NCBI RefSeq assembly: GCF_029369745.1
Contig: NZ_CP120210.1
Span: 992,001 to 1,056,000, forward strand
Origin: Amycolatopsis sp. QT-25
GTDB taxonomy: Bacteria; Actinomycetota; Actinomycetes; Mycobacteriales; Pseudonocardiaceae
DNA: 64,000 nt
Reading direction: 5' to 3'
Shown here: in pieces, positions 25,243-34,188 of the stretch
Numbering within the stretch: the stretch's first letter is position 1
Layout: the number at the start of each line of letters is the position of its first letter
Translations under genes and position numbers: made by a program
The notes under the pieces: model-generated
What the model saw: only the letters and a program-made list of their open reading frames with translations
What the model was told of the DNA's origin: nothing
The model's database searches: none

Positions 25243-25803
25243 ATGTTCGCCCCACGCGATCCAGACGAGTATCTTCTCGACACCGAACGGCGGGTCATCA
25301 GGATCCGTCGGCACTGGGCTGTGCTGTTGTGGGAAACCTTCGAGACGGCCGCGCTGCTGGCCGTCTGCGTCCTGGTCTCCTACCTGTTGCCGCCCGCCGC
25401 GTGGATCATCCAGAACATCCTCTGGTACGCCGCGTTGCTCATCATCCTGCGCTTCGCGTACGTGGTGATGGAGTGGTGGGTCGAACGCCTGGTGGTCACG
25501 GACAAGCGGTTCGTGATGACCACCGGTGTCTTCACCACGAAAGTGCTGATGATGCCGATCACCAAGGTCACCGACCTCACCTACGAACGTTCGGCGTGGG
25601 GCCGGATGATGGGGTACGGGACCATGGTGGTCGAGTCCGCCGGTCAGATCCAGGCGCTGAACCGCATCGACTACCTGCCGAAGCCGGAAGAGTTCTACGA
25701 CACGATTTCCGAGCTCGTCTTCGGCGACAAGCAAAAGCAGGCCGAGCGCTTCTCGATGATCAAGGCGCAGCGTGCGGCACGCGGTAAGAAGAAGGTCGGT
25801 TAG
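25243..25803 (+). CDS. bPH2 (bacterial PH-like) domain membrane protein
   Basis: The 186-residue protein has two membrane helices (LLWETFETAALLAVCVLVSYLL; IQNILWYAALLIILRFAYVV) followed by a bPH2 domain, ERLVVTDKRFVMTTGVFTTKVLMMPITKVTDLTYE (given in parts: VTDKRFVMTTG, MPITKVTDL). It probably sits in the cytoplasmic membrane. ATG start. Role unknown. It lies in a run of co-directional genes with the microprotein, PHP and MarC genes. Confidence 0.87.
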   Translation: MFAPRDPDEYLLDTERRVIRIRRHWAVLLWETFETAALLAVCVLVSYLLPPAAWIIQNILWYAALLIILRFAYVVMEWWVERLVVTDKRFVMTTGVFTTKVLMMPITKVTDLTYERSAWGRMMGYGTMVVESAGQIQALNRIDYLPKPEEFYDTISELVFGDKQKQAERFSMIKAQRAARGKKKVG

Positions 25804-25854
25804 CCCAGGTCCCGGCGTCGCTGTGACCTGGAGCATCGTCGATACTGGGCGGCG

Positions 25855-26718
25855 ATGCGCATCGACCTGCACGCCCATTCCACCGCCTCCGACGGTACCG
25901 ACAGCCCTGCCGGGCTGATCGCCGCCGCCGCGAAGGCGGGCCTCGACGTCGTCGCGATCACCGATCACGACACCACGGCCGGCTGGGCCCCGGCCGCCGA
26001 GGCACTTCCGCCGGGGCTCACCCTGGTGCCCGGCGCGGAGCTGTCCACGATCTCCGTCGATCCGGTGACCGGACGGCACATCAGCGTCCATCTCCTGGCG
26101 TACCTCTTCGACCCGGCGTCGCCGGCGGTCGTCGCCGAGCAGACCCGGCTGCGGTCGGAACGGCGCTGGCGGCTGCGCGTGATGGCCGAGCGGATGGCCG
26201 CCGACGGCTTGCCGGTCGATCCCGACGAGGTCATGTCGCTGCTGCCCGAGGACGGTTCGGCCGGACGGCCCCACCTCGCGCAGGCCCTGGTGCGGGCCGG
26301 TGTCGTCTCGTCGGTGAACGAGGCCTTCGGGAGTTACCTCGGCAACGGCGGCGGATACTTCGTGGCAAGGCAGGACACGCTCGTGGAAGACGCGATCGAC
26401 ATGATCGCGGCGGCGGGCGGGGTCACCGTCATCGCGCATCCCTTCGCCTACACGCGCGGCGCGACGATCACCGTCGACGTGCTCGCCGGGCTGGCCGGGC
26501 ACGGCCTCACCGGTGTCGAGGTCGACCACCCGAACCACGACGAGGAGACGCGCGTCCGGCTGCACGGGCTGGCGGGGGAGCTGGGACTCGTGCGCACCGG
26601 GTCGAGCGATTATCACGGCACGAACAAGACCATCGATCTCGGCGACGAGACCACCGACCCGGCCGCGTACGAAGAACTCGTCGCGCGGGCGACCGGCTAC
26701 GAGGTCGTGACCCGGTGA
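25855..26718 (+). CDS. PHP-domain phosphoesterase (RNase AM/YciV-like)
   Basis: A 287-residue metal-dependent phosphoesterase. PHP motifs are IDLHAHSTASDGTDSP, ITDHDTTAGW, ELSTISV, VTVIAHP and SSDYHG, which supply the three-metal site. YciV (RNase AM) of E. coli removes nucleotides from 5-prime ends of RNA and hydrolyses 3-prime,5-prime-bisphosphates; this family member may do the same. Its TGA stop overlaps the marC GTG (GTGA). Confidence 0.87.
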   Translation: MRIDLHAHSTASDGTDSPAGLIAAAAKAGLDVVAITDHDTTAGWAPAAEALPPGLTLVPGAELSTISVDPVTGRHISVHLLAYLFDPASPAVVAEQTRLRSERRWRLRVMAERMAADGLPVDPDEVMSLLPEDGSAGRPHLAQALVRAGVVSSVNEAFGSYLGNGGGYFVARQDTLVEDAIDMIAAAGGVTVIAHPFAYTRGATITVDVLAGLAGHGLTGVEVDHPNHDEETRVRLHGLAGELGLVRTGSSDYHGTNKTIDLGDETTDPAAYEELVARATGYEVVTR

Positions 26719-27344
26719 CGATCACGGACTTCTTCGACGCGCGCCTGTTCATGAGCGCGACGATCACGCTGATCGTCATCATGGACCCGCCCGGCACGGT
26801 GCCGGTGTTCCTGAGCCTGACCGGCCGGAAGTCGGTGGCGTTCCGTGCCAAGGCCGCGCGGCAGGCGGTGCTGGTCTCGTTGCTGGTGATCTCGCTGTTC
26901 GCCGTCGCGGGACAAGCGATCCTGTCCTACCTCGGCATCGGGATCCCGGCGCTGCAAGGCGCGGGCGGGCTGTTGCTGCTGCTCATCGCGCTGCAACTGC
27001 TCACCGGCAAGACCGGCGGCGAGGCCGAGGCGGCGGGCGACGACGTCAACGTCGCGCTCGTGCCGCTCGGGACGCCGCTGCTCGCCGGCCCGGGCGCGAT
27101 CGCCGCGACCATCGTCTTCGTACGGCAGGCCGATGGGCACGTCGGCGCGTACGTGGCTCTCGCGCTTTCGATCGTGACAGTGCACTTCGTGCTGTACCTG
27201 TGCATGCGGTATTCGGGCGTGGTCATCCGGCTGATCAAGGAAAGCGGGATCACGCTGCTGGCGAAGATCGCCGGTCTGCTGCTGGCCTCGATCGCGGTCG
27301 AGCTGGTGGCGAACTCGGTGAAGGGCTTCATCTCGGGCGCGTGA
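26715..27344 (+). CDS. MarC/NAAT-family membrane protein
   Basis: A 209-residue protein with about six helices. The family motif MDPPGTVPVFLSLTG, the PLGTPLLAGPGAIAATI loop and two-half repeat arrangement are present. Its name derives from the E. coli mar locus; a role in drug resistance is not established. It is coupled to the PHP gene by a GTGA overlap and ended by a family B repeat. Confidence 0.88.
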   Translation: MTITDFFDARLFMSATITLIVIMDPPGTVPVFLSLTGRKSVAFRAKAARQAVLVSLLVISLFAVAGQAILSYLGIGIPALQGAGGLLLLLIALQLLTGKTGGEAEAAGDDVNVALVPLGTPLLAGPGAIAATIVFVRQADGHVGAYVALALSIVTVHFVLYLCMRYSGVVIRLIKESGITLLAKIAGLLLASIAVELVANSVKGFISGA

Positions 27345-27356
27345 CGGTCGTTCGCG

Positions 27357-27413
27357 AGTACATGAAGGCCCCCTTCCTTGCGCCTGGGTACAGGAAGGGG
27401 GCCTTCATGTACT
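27357..27413. repeat. Family B inverted repeat after marC
   Basis: GTACATGAAGGCCCCCTTCC and its exact complement, extended by one A/T pair, form 21-base arms. The 15-base loop TTGCGCCTGGGTACA is asymmetric and so gives the element a direction. The whole sequence is nearly identical to 43741-43796, and 60110-60165 carries the loop reversed. It starts 13 bases after the marC stop. Confidence 0.88.
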
Positions 27414-27433
27414 TGAGACCGGGCGCCGGTGAT

Positions 27434-27450
27434 AGCAAAGGTCCCTTGCT
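27434..27450. repeat. Short family C core
   Basis: AGCAAAGGTCCCTTGCT, the five-base-arm core of family C, immediately follows the family B repeat and lies upstream of the RecB-like gene. Confidence 0.6.
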
Positions 27451-27516
27451 CCCTTCCTGGGGATCCCCTCGAAAAGTGTCGGTGGGGGTGCGTAGCGTTG
27501 CGGGCGGGGTGATCCG

Positions 27517-28377
27517 ATGGAGCAGATTGGTTTCGACTTCGGTGTCGAGGCGCCGCGCAAGCTGACGAAGGTTTCGCCCGCGCGCCTCGCGACGTTCGAA
27601 GATTGCCCGCGCCGCTACCGCATGTCGTATCTGGACCGCCCGTCCCCGGCACGCACCGGCGCGTGGGCGCACAGCACACTCGGTGCGGTGGTGCACAACG
27701 CTTTGCGCGCGTTGTTCGACCTGCCGGTGAGCAAGCGCGTGCCGCACCGGGCGATGGCGCTCGTCGCCGAACACTGGAAGGACGCCGGGTTCGAAGACAC
27801 CGACCAGGCCGCCCGGTACCGAGCCAGGGCGAAGGCCTGGGTCGCGGAGTACGTCGAGCACAACGACGTCAGCGTCGATCCGGTCGGCCTGGAGCGCTGG
27901 GTTTCGGCGCCCGTCACGCTCGAGCCGGGCAGTGGGCCCAGCCTCATCATCGAGGGCCGCGCGGACCGCATCGACCAGCGCGGCCGGGAATTGGTGATCA
28001 TCGACTACAAGACCGGCCGTCGTGAGCCGGACGAGTACGAGGCGCGCTCCTCGCAGGCACTGGCGCTGTACGCGGTCGCCGCGGCCCGGACGCTGCGGAC
28101 GCCGTGCTACCAGGTCGAGCTCCATCACGTGCCCACCGGGACCATCGCGGCCGCCGAGCACACCGAGAAGAGCCTCAAGCGGCACCTTCAGCGCGCCGAC
28201 GAGACCGCCGGGGACCTGCGCCTGGCAACGGATACCCTGAAGGCCGGCGGCGACGGGGACGTGGTGTTCCCGGCGCGCCCGGGTCGCCGTTGCTCATGGT
28301 GCGACTTCCGGCCCAGTTGCGCGGCAGGCCAGGAGGCCGGGCCCGCGGCTCAGCCGTGGGAGTTGCTGGCGCCCTAG
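27517..28377 (+). CDS. Stand-alone RecB-like nuclease with four-cysteine motif
   Basis: A 286-residue PD-(D/E)XK nuclease without a helicase part. Nuclease motifs: GAVVHNALRAL (motif with His), EGRADRID (Asp), ELVIIDYKTGR (Asp-X-Lys core), and QALALYAVA (Gln-Tyr). Cys near 30 (FEDCPRRYR) with C-terminal CSWCDFRPSC match the AddB/Cas4-type iron-sulfur staple. It probably acts on DNA ends or single strands in repair. ATG start. Not adjacent to any recombination partner here. Confidence 0.87.
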   Translation: MEQIGFDFGVEAPRKLTKVSPARLATFEDCPRRYRMSYLDRPSPARTGAWAHSTLGAVVHNALRALFDLPVSKRVPHRAMALVAEHWKDAGFEDTDQAARYRARAKAWVAEYVEHNDVSVDPVGLERWVSAPVTLEPGSGPSLIIEGRADRIDQRGRELVIIDYKTGRREPDEYEARSSQALALYAVAAARTLRTPCYQVELHHVPTGTIAAAEHTEKSLKRHLQRADETAGDLRLATDTLKAGGDGDVVFPARPGRRCSWCDFRPSCAAGQEAGPAAQPWELLAP

Positions 28378-28409
28378 CTCTCCAGATTCGACGATGGGAC
28401 AGACAGGAC

Positions 28410-28754
28410 GTGTCGTCACCGGACACCGAACAGCTCACGACCACACCCCCGCCCACGGAGCGCAATGAGCCCGCGGCGCCCCAAGGCGGCCGATTCTGGC
28501 GCGGGCTGACCGGATCGCTCGCGGCCGGCATGGCCGTGCTGACGGTCTGCGTCGTTTCGATCGCCGCGGTCTGTCTGTTCATCGGCGCGCCGGGGCCGGG
28601 TCTGCTGATGCTGATCGGCCACCCGGCCGCCGCGGTGCTCGCCTTGCTGGCGCAGCGGACGGTAGATAGGCGCACTGGCCGCGTCGCGGGCTTCGCGGGT
28701 CTCGGCGTCGTGGTGAGCGTGACGGCCGCGCTGAGCCTGTTCTGGTGGAGCTGA
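28410..28754 (+). CDS. Small two-helix membrane protein, unrecognised
   Basis: A 114-residue protein starting GTG 28410 (MSSPDTEQL). A polar, Pro/Thr-rich N-terminus of about 30 residues is followed by two to three hydrophobic segments (AAGMAVLTVCVVSIAAVCLFIG; GLLMLIGHPAAAVLALLAQ; VAGFAGLGVVVSVTAALSLFWW). The ribosome site is weak (AGGA, too close). It follows the nuclease gene by 32 bases, which may be coincidental. No family recognised. Confidence 0.65.
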   Translation: MSSPDTEQLTTTPPPTERNEPAAPQGGRFWRGLTGSLAAGMAVLTVCVVSIAAVCLFIGAPGPGLLMLIGHPAAAVLALLAQRTVDRRTGRVAGFAGLGVVVSVTAALSLFWWS

Positions 28755-28869
28755 CCGCGGCAGGAAAGTGCCATCGACCGGAAAAGCCTTTCACGCTGCG
28801 AAACTGTGGCTCAGTGGGCACGTCGTGGATGAACACACTGCCCCGCAGCGAGGACGAAGGACACCGTCG

Positions 28870-29487
28870 ATGACCTATCCGCCCCAGCCCGACCAGGGCC
28901 ACGGCGGACAGCAGCACTACCCAGAACACCAGTACCCAGGGCAGCAGTACCCGCAGGCCGGTCACGACCAGAGTGGGGCGTACGCGCAGCAGCAGTACCC
29001 CGGTTACGGCCGGCCGCAGTACGGACCGGGTTTCGGCGGGCCACCCGCGCCACCGAAGAACGGCAAGACCGGACTGCTGGTCGGCATCGCCGCCGCGGCC
29101 GTGGTGGTGACCACGCTGGGTATCACCGGGTTCGTCGCTCCCGGGTTCTTCCTCGGCGACGACAAGGCCGGCAAACCTTCCGGTCCGGAAGGCACGGCGC
29201 AGGCGATCGTCGACGGCATCAACGCCCACGACAGGACCGCGTCGACGGCACTCAAGTGCATGAACGCGGAAAGGGACCTCGACCAGGTCATCGACCGGGT
29301 CGGCGAAGCGTCGGACGCCACGCTCGGCGCGATCACGAAGGTCTCCGAAACCAAGTACACGGTGGCCGTCACGCTGAGCATCGCAGGGCGACTCGGCACC
29401 GCCACCGGCACGCTCGCGAGCGAAGATGGCAAGTGGTGCTGGAAGGAAGTCAACCGGCTGCGTTCGAAGCCCTCGACGACGCGCTGA
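28870..29487 (+). CDS. Single-pass membrane protein with Tyr/Pro/Gln-rich N-terminus
   Basis: A 205-residue protein: a cytoplasmic low-complexity stretch of QYPG/QQYP repeats (1-60), a membrane helix (TGLLVGIAAAAVVVTTLGIT), then an external domain of about 110 residues with two Cys (LKCMNAER and KWCWKEV) that resembles the DUF4878/lumazine-like small extracytoplasmic fold. ATG 28870 with AAGGA upstream. The location next to the Rv3212-like gene matches mycobacterial Rv3209. Function unknown. Confidence 0.7.
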   Translation: MTYPPQPDQGHGGQQHYPEHQYPGQQYPQAGHDQSGAYAQQQYPGYGRPQYGPGFGGPPAPPKNGKTGLLVGIAAAAVVVTTLGITGFVAPGFFLGDDKAGKPSGPEGTAQAIVDGINAHDRTASTALKCMNAERDLDQVIDRVGEASDATLGAITKVSETKYTVAVTLSIAGRLGTATGTLASEDGKWCWKEVNRLRSKPSTTR

Positions 29488-29488
29488 C

Positions 29489-29525
29489 GGCGGGCGGTAG
29501 CAAGGGACCTTTGCTATCGCCCGCC
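29489..29525. terminator. Family C hairpin between convergent genes
   Basis: GGCGGGCGGTAGCAA and TTGCTATCGCCCGCC pair over 15 bases with one mismatch; the loop GGGACCT is the complement of the loop at 7161. It begins two bases after one stop and ends two bases before the other, filling almost the whole 40-base gap. Confidence 0.85.
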
Positions 29526-29527
29526 GG

Positions 29528-30925
29528 TCACTTGAGCGCGACCAGGGTCGGACCGCGTTGCTCCAGCAGCACCGGACCGACCGACGAGAGCACCACCGGG
29601 CCGGTGTAGCCACGCCTGTCGAGACCGACGGTGCGGATCGTGGTGCCGGTCAGCTCGTTCAGCACGGCGAGCCCGCCCTGGATGGGCACGACCAACTGCT
29701 CCCCGAAGGTCATGCCGGGGCCGGCGGAGTCGTTCAACGTCCAGCGCGGCGTGAGGTCTTCGCGCGAGAACGCCATGGTCTTCGAACCGGTGAACCAGTA
29801 GAAGCCCTGCGCGGTCCACGCGGTCGTCATGACGCCGCCCACCGGGTCCGGCGTGATGTCCGCGTCGGGCACGTCGAGCGGGTACGCCGACTTCTGCAGG
29901 CCGTCGCCGCCGTAGATCACCAGCAGTTTCTGTTCGGGCAGCACGATCAGCGCGAGATCGCCGGACATCGCGAGGAGCTTCGCGTTCTTGCCGGCGAGCA
30001 CGGTGCTGTAGTCGACCTTCGGGTCGTCGGCTTCGTCGTTGGTCGCGCGGTAGACGGTGAAGCGGTCGGCCGGGTCGCCCGGGCAGCGTTCGATCACGCC
30101 GATCTTGCCCGCCGCGGCGGCCACCGTGCCGTAGGTGCAGCCGGTCCTCGGCTGCTTGTTCGGGTTCACGATGGCGGGGACCTGGCCGTATTCCATGCTC
30201 TTGACCAGGTCGTCGCGCCAGGTGTTCAGGAGTTTCTTGCCGGTCGTGGTGACGTGCGATCCGTCGACGATCAGCCGGGTGCCGAGTTCGGCGTCGCCGT
30301 TGCGCTGCGCCGTGCGGCGCCCGGTGCCGGCGTCGAGCTGGGTGACTTCGCTGCAGCCGGTGTCCTTGCGGTACACCGCGTCCACCTTGATCCCGGCGAG
30401 CGCGACGGTGCACAGTTCGAGATCGCGGGAATAACGCCACCGGACGTCCCCGGTGTACGGATCCCGGCCGAGTACCTCGCCCTTGTCCGCGGTGACGACG
30501 CTGTTGGCCTCGCCGATGGGGACGGGGGTGGAGGAACTCGGTGCCTGCCACAGCTCGGTCAGCGAGCCGGGCACTTCCGCCGGTGCGGGCGGAAGCCCGG
30601 GCGGCATGGTGTTGGCGACCTGCGCGACGGTCGCCGCGTTGTCGCTGTTCACCCCGATGACGACGCCGGTGACGGCGACGATCAGCACGATCGCCGCGGC
30701 GATCACCCGATCCCGCGGGCGGTTCCACGGCGAGCGCCGGGCGCGTTTCCCGCCCAGCGGCGGCTCGGTGGCCACCGCCGTGGCGGGTTCGGCGTCCAGC
30801 ACGTCTTCGGTGCCGATCGCGTTTTCGGCCGTCCGCGGTTCGGCACCGCTCGACGGCTGTTCGAGATCGGCGGGCACGGGCCGCGCCGGTTCGTCGTCCG
30901 GCGCGGCGTCCCAGCGTTCGCTCAC
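29528..30925 (-). CDS. Membrane-anchored beta-propeller-like protein (Rv3212-like)
   Basis: A 465-residue protein with a disordered acidic N-terminus (1-70), one membrane helix (VIAAAIVLIVAVTGVVIGV, about 78-96) and a long extracytoplasmic domain rich in WD/PQQ-like beta repeats (e.g. VLGRDPYTGDVRWRYSRD, TIRTVGLDRRGYTGPVV). It is co-directional with rhlE, 35 bases downstream, exactly as mycobacterial Rv3212 follows rhlE. I take GTG 30925 (MSERWDA) as the start, with AGGGG upstream; the GTG at 30943 has no site. Function unknown. Confidence 0.8.
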   Translation of the reverse strand: MSERWDAAPDDEPARPVPADLEQPSSGAEPRTAENAIGTEDVLDAEPATAVATEPPLGGKRARRSPWNRPRDRVIAAAIVLIVAVTGVVIGVNSDNAATVAQVANTMPPGLPPAPAEVPGSLTELWQAPSSSTPVPIGEANSVVTADKGEVLGRDPYTGDVRWRYSRDLELCTVALAGIKVDAVYRKDTGCSEVTQLDAGTGRRTAQRNGDAELGTRLIVDGSHVTTTGKKLLNTWRDDLVKSMEYGQVPAIVNPNKQPRTGCTYGTVAAAAGKIGVIERCPGDPADRFTVYRATNDEADDPKVDYSTVLAGKNAKLLAMSGDLALIVLPEQKLLVIYGGDGLQKSAYPLDVPDADITPDPVGGVMTTAWTAQGFYWFTGSKTMAFSREDLTPRWTLNDSAGPGMTFGEQLVVPIQGGLAVLNELTGTTIRTVGLDRRGYTGPVVLSSVGPVLLEQRGPTLVALK

Positions 30926-30960
30926 GTGCCCCTGGCTCCCCACGTGTCGGTCTGAAGCTC

Positions 30961-32610
30961 TCAGTCTGCCGACGCAGGTGTATCAGAAGTCGCCGAGGGA
31001 CGGCGACGGCGGCGTCGTCGAGCCGGACGCTCGGCGCTGTCGCCCGCCTCCTTTTCGACCGCCGGCCCGCTGACCTCCGGGCTCGGCTTGGCGGCGCCGC
31101 GGCTACGGCGACGGGTCCGCGTGCGGCCCTCCGACGGCGCCTCGGCTGCCTCGGAGGTCTCGCCGTCCGTGCCCTCCGCCGAAGCGTCCGCGGCGTCCGC
31201 GGCCTCGATCTTCGCGGCCGCGTTCGCACCGCCGCGGGTCCGCTTGCGCGGCGTGCGGTTGCGCTTGCGGGGCGCTTCTTCTTCGTCCTTCGGGCCTTGC
31301 TGGCCCTGCTGGCCACGGCCGCGGCGCTTGCCGCCCAGGTCTTCTTCGACCTCGGCCGAAAGGCCGGCGCGGGTCCGCTTCGAGAGGGGAAGGCGCCCGG
31401 TGGTGCCCGCGGGGATGCCCAGGTCGCTGAACAGGTGCTTCGACGACGAGTACGTCTCGGCGGGCTCGGCCATGTCGAGCCCGAGAAGGTCCGAGATCAT
31501 CTTCCAGCGCGGCTCCTCGTCCCAGTCGACGAGGGTGATCGCGACACCGGTGCGCCCGGCCCGGCCGGTGCGGCCGATCCGGTGGACGTAGGTCTTCTCG
31601 TCCTCCGGCGTCTGGTAGTTGATCACGTGCGTGACGTCGTCGATGTCGATGCCGCGGGCGGCGACGTCGGTGGCGACCAGCACGTCGACCTTGCCGGAGC
31701 GGAACGCGCGCAACGCCTGCTCGCGGGCGCCCTGGCCGAGGTCACCGTGCACGGCGGCGGCCGCGAAGCCGCGCTCGACGAGCTCGTCGGCGACCTTCTG
31801 CGCGGTGCGCTTGGTGCGGGTGAAGATCATCGTCAGGCCACGGCCTTCGGCCTGCAGCGCGCGGGCGATCAACTCGGGCTTGTCCATCGAGTGCGCCCGG
31901 TAGACGAACTGGGTGGTGCGCTCGTGGATGGCGCCGGCGTCGTTCTCCTCGGCGCGGATGTGCGTCGGCTGGGTGAGGAACGTGCGGGCCAGCGTGATGA
32001 TCGGACCCGGCATGGTCGCCGAGAACAGCATCGTCTGGCGCTTGTCCGGGACCATCCGCAGGATGCGCTCGATGTCGGGCAGGAAGCCCAGGTCGAGCAT
32101 CTCGTCGGCCTCGTCCAGCACCAGCCCGCGGACTTTGCCCAGCACCAGGTGCTTCTGCTCGGCCAGGTCCAGCAGGCGGCCCGGGGTGCCGATGACGACG
32201 TCGACGCCGCTGCGGAGCGCCGCGATCTGCGATTCGTAGGGGCGGCCACCGTAGATGGCCAGGGTGCGGATGCCGAGGTGTTTGCCGGCGCCCTTGAGGT
32301 CGTTCGCGACCTGGATGCACAGCTCACGGGTCGGCACGACGACCAGCACCTGCGGGGTGCCGTCGCCGGGGACCTCGACGCGGTGCAGCAGCGGGACGCC
32401 GAAGCCCAGCGTCTTGCCCATCCCCGTGCGGGCCTGGCCGATCAGGTCGTCGCCTGCCATGGCCAGCGGCAGCGTCAATGCCTGGATGGCGAAGGTTCGC
32501 TCGATCCCGGCCTCACTCAGCGCCTTCACGATCTCCGGCTTGACGCCGAAGGAAGCGAAGGAAGGGGCTTCGGGTTCCACCGGCGCGCCCGCCTGCAGCG
32601 GGTGCGACAC
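30961..32610 (-). CDS. rhlE: DEAD-box RNA helicase RhlE-type
   Basis: A 549-residue ATP-dependent RNA helicase. Motifs in order: Q-motif FASFGVKPEIV, I ARTGMGKT, Ia PTRELCIQ, II LDEADEM, III SATMPG, IV MIFTRTKRTAQ, V VATDVAARGIDID and VI HRIGRTGRAG. The C-terminal 170 residues are basic and Arg/Lys-rich (RKRNRTPRKRTRG...), disordered and likely RNA-binding. The GTG at 32610 is the first standard start, but the frame is open and Thr-rich to about 32706, where CTG preceded by AGAGGCGAG could begin translation (see findings). Homologue of mycobacterial Rv3211. Confidence 0.92.
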   Translation of the reverse strand: MSHPLQAGAPVEPEAPSFASFGVKPEIVKALSEAGIERTFAIQALTLPLAMAGDDLIGQARTGMGKTLGFGVPLLHRVEVPGDGTPQVLVVVPTRELCIQVANDLKGAGKHLGIRTLAIYGGRPYESQIAALRSGVDVVIGTPGRLLDLAEQKHLVLGKVRGLVLDEADEMLDLGFLPDIERILRMVPDKRQTMLFSATMPGPIITLARTFLTQPTHIRAEENDAGAIHERTTQFVYRAHSMDKPELIARALQAEGRGLTMIFTRTKRTAQKVADELVERGFAAAAVHGDLGQGAREQALRAFRSGKVDVLVATDVAARGIDIDDVTHVINYQTPEDEKTYVHRIGRTGRAGRTGVAITLVDWDEEPRWKMISDLLGLDMAEPAETYSSSKHLFSDLGIPAGTTGRLPLSKRTRAGLSAEVEEDLGGKRRGRGQQGQQGPKDEEEAPRKRNRTPRKRTRGGANAAAKIEAADAADASAEGTDGETSEAAEAPSEGRTRTRRRSRGAAKPSPEVSGPAVEKEAGDSAERPARRRRRRRPSATSDTPASAD

Positions 32611-32968
32611 GTCGAGTGCCGCCGGGCCTGACTCGCTGTGCTCCAGCGCGACGGCCTCCGGAACGCCGGTGGTGGTCTCTTCGGTCGTGGTTTCGTTCGT
32701 GGTCAGGGTGCTCGCCTCTCTCGTGACCAGCGCGCACTGCCCTGGTCACCGATCGACACTCGACCACGAAAATTCGCTCGGGCTCCGCGCTACTGGCGCT
32801 GAAGCGGCCCTTCGTGGGAATGCCGCAGGATGGCGTGCACGCACATCATTCTTGCGCTGATCAGGGCCGCACCGGCTGTCCTTCAGCCGCAGCAGCGTCC
32901 CGATCCGGGACGGATGATCCGTCGTATCCGATGGCCAGTCTACCTGATCTGCGGTTTTCGGATAGTCT

Positions 32969-33103
32969 TCGCCGCGCAGGGAGGTGGGAAGGGTCTCTTT
33001 CCGGCCGAAGTCCTCGCCGCGCAGGGAGGTGGGGAGGGTCTCTTTCCGGCCGAGTTCGCCCTCGTGTCGAGGAGGGTGGGATCGGTCTCTTCACCACCCC
33101 GAA
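32969..33103 (+). repeat. 45-base tandem repeat, two full copies and a degenerate third
   Basis: Copies at 32969-33013 and 33014-33058 differ at about three bases; each contains GCAGGGAGGTGGG, GGGTCTCTTTCC and GGCCGA. A third, poorly matching copy (GGAGGGTGGG...GGTCTCTT) runs to 33103. They lie between divergent rhlE and the ferritin-like gene (gap 32611-33130, about 520 bases), 27 bases before the latter's start. Period is a multiple of three and an open frame reads through, but I judge it non-coding. Confidence 0.85.
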
Positions 33104-33130
33104 GGTGTGTTCGGCGCTACCCTTTCCGCC

Positions 33131-33784
33131 GTGACGGAGGCAAAGCAGATCAGTGAGGGCGTAGTCGATTTGCTCGGCGTACTCGCCTATGGGGAATTGT
33201 CCGCATTCGATCGCATGGCCGAGGACGCGCGCACCGCGCCGACGCTGTCCGGCCGGGCCGCGCTGGCGTCCATGGCGGCCGCCGAGATCGGGCACTACGA
33301 CCTGCTCACCAAGCACCTCGCGGGGCACGGCGTCGCGATCGAGGACGCCATGAGGCCCTTCGTCGGGCACATCGACGCCTGGCACGCCTCCACGGCGCCG
33401 CGCTCCTGGCTCGAGTCGCTGGTGAAGGCCTACGTCGGCGATGGGCTCGCGGCGGACCTCTACCGCGAGATGGCCAGCTGGCTCGACCCCGAAACCAAGG
33501 ATCTGGTGCTCACCGTGCTCGCCGACACGGGGCACTCCGCGTTCGCCGAACGCGAAGTCGCGGCCGGGATCGAGGCCGACCCGAAGGCGCGGGACAAACT
33601 CGCGCTGTGGGGTCGTCGCCTGCTGGGCGAGGCGTTGACGCAGGCCCAGTACGTCGTCGCCGAGCGGGACGGGCTCGCCGAACTGATCGTCGAAGGCTCG
33701 GGAGACCTTTCGGGAATCGCCGCGCTGTTCCGCCGGTTGCAGCAGGGGCACACCAAACGCATGCAGGTGCTGGGGCTCGGCTGA
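33131..33784 (+). CDS. Ferritin-like fold protein (MiaE-type, Rv3210c-like)
   Basis: A 217-residue four-helix protein resembling tRNA-(ms2io6A) hydroxylase-like ferritins; conserved Glu/His-rich helices include [24 protein letters not shown] and [13 protein letters not shown], the likely diiron ligands. The GTG at 33131 lacks an obvious ribosome site, so leaderless translation is possible. It is divergent from rhlE as in mycobacteria. Enzymatic function is unproven. Confidence 0.82.
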   Translation: MTEAKQISEGVVDLLGVLAYGELSAFDRMAEDARTAPTLSGRAALASMAAAEIGHYDLLTKHLAGHGVAIEDAMRPFVGHIDAWHASTAPRSWLESLVKAYVGDGLAADLYREMASWLDPETKDLVLTVLADTGHSAFAEREVAAGIEADPKARDKLALWGRRLLGEALTQAQYVVAERDGLAELIVEGSGDLSGIAALFRRLQQGHTKRMQVLGLG

Positions 33785-33843
33785 CGTCTCTTCGGCTAGC
33801 CTTGGCGGGCCAGTAATTTCGAACTTTCAAGCGGAGGTCCCAC

Positions 33844-34074
33844 GTGGAGGTCAAGATCGGCATCAAGGACACGCCGCGGGAGCTCGTGGTGTCCAGCAGC
33901 CAGTCGCCCGACGAGGTCGAGGAACTGGTCGCGAACGCCTTGAGGGCCGGCGACGGGATCTTCCGCCTCGACGACGAAAAGGGCCGTAAGTACATCGTGC
34001 CCACCGACCGGATCGCCTACGTCGAAATCGCGCCGTCGGACGTTCGCAAGGTCGGCTTCGCTGTGGGTGGTTGA
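33844..34074 (+). CDS. DUF3107 protein (TB9.4-like)
   Basis: A 76-residue protein fully matching DUF3107: MEVKIGIKDTPRELVVSSSQ's start, then VEELVANALRAGDG and KYIVPTDRIAYVEIAP. GTG 33844 with AAGCGGAGG about 8 bases upstream. Mycobacterial homologue Rv3208A is known as TB9.4. Function unknown. It follows the ferritin-like gene by 59 bases and is likely cotranscribed. Confidence 0.9.
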   Translation: MEVKIGIKDTPRELVVSSSQSPDEVEELVANALRAGDGIFRLDDEKGRKYIVPTDRIAYVEIAPSDVRKVGFAVGG

Positions 34075-34188
34075 CCCGATCGGGTTGTAGTCGGATGTCA
34101 CAGTGGCGTCACCGCCGCATCTCAGCCAGCTCTCAGATTTGATCGTCACGCTATGGCGGGGACGGCAGGGGGCTAGCCGAGGAATGAG

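Noticed and set aside
32984-33784. Longer form of the ferritin-like protein including the 45-base repeats
   Set aside because: The repeats translate to repetitive basic peptide ([10 protein letters not shown]) with no family similarity; the conserved fold begins at the GTG at 33131.
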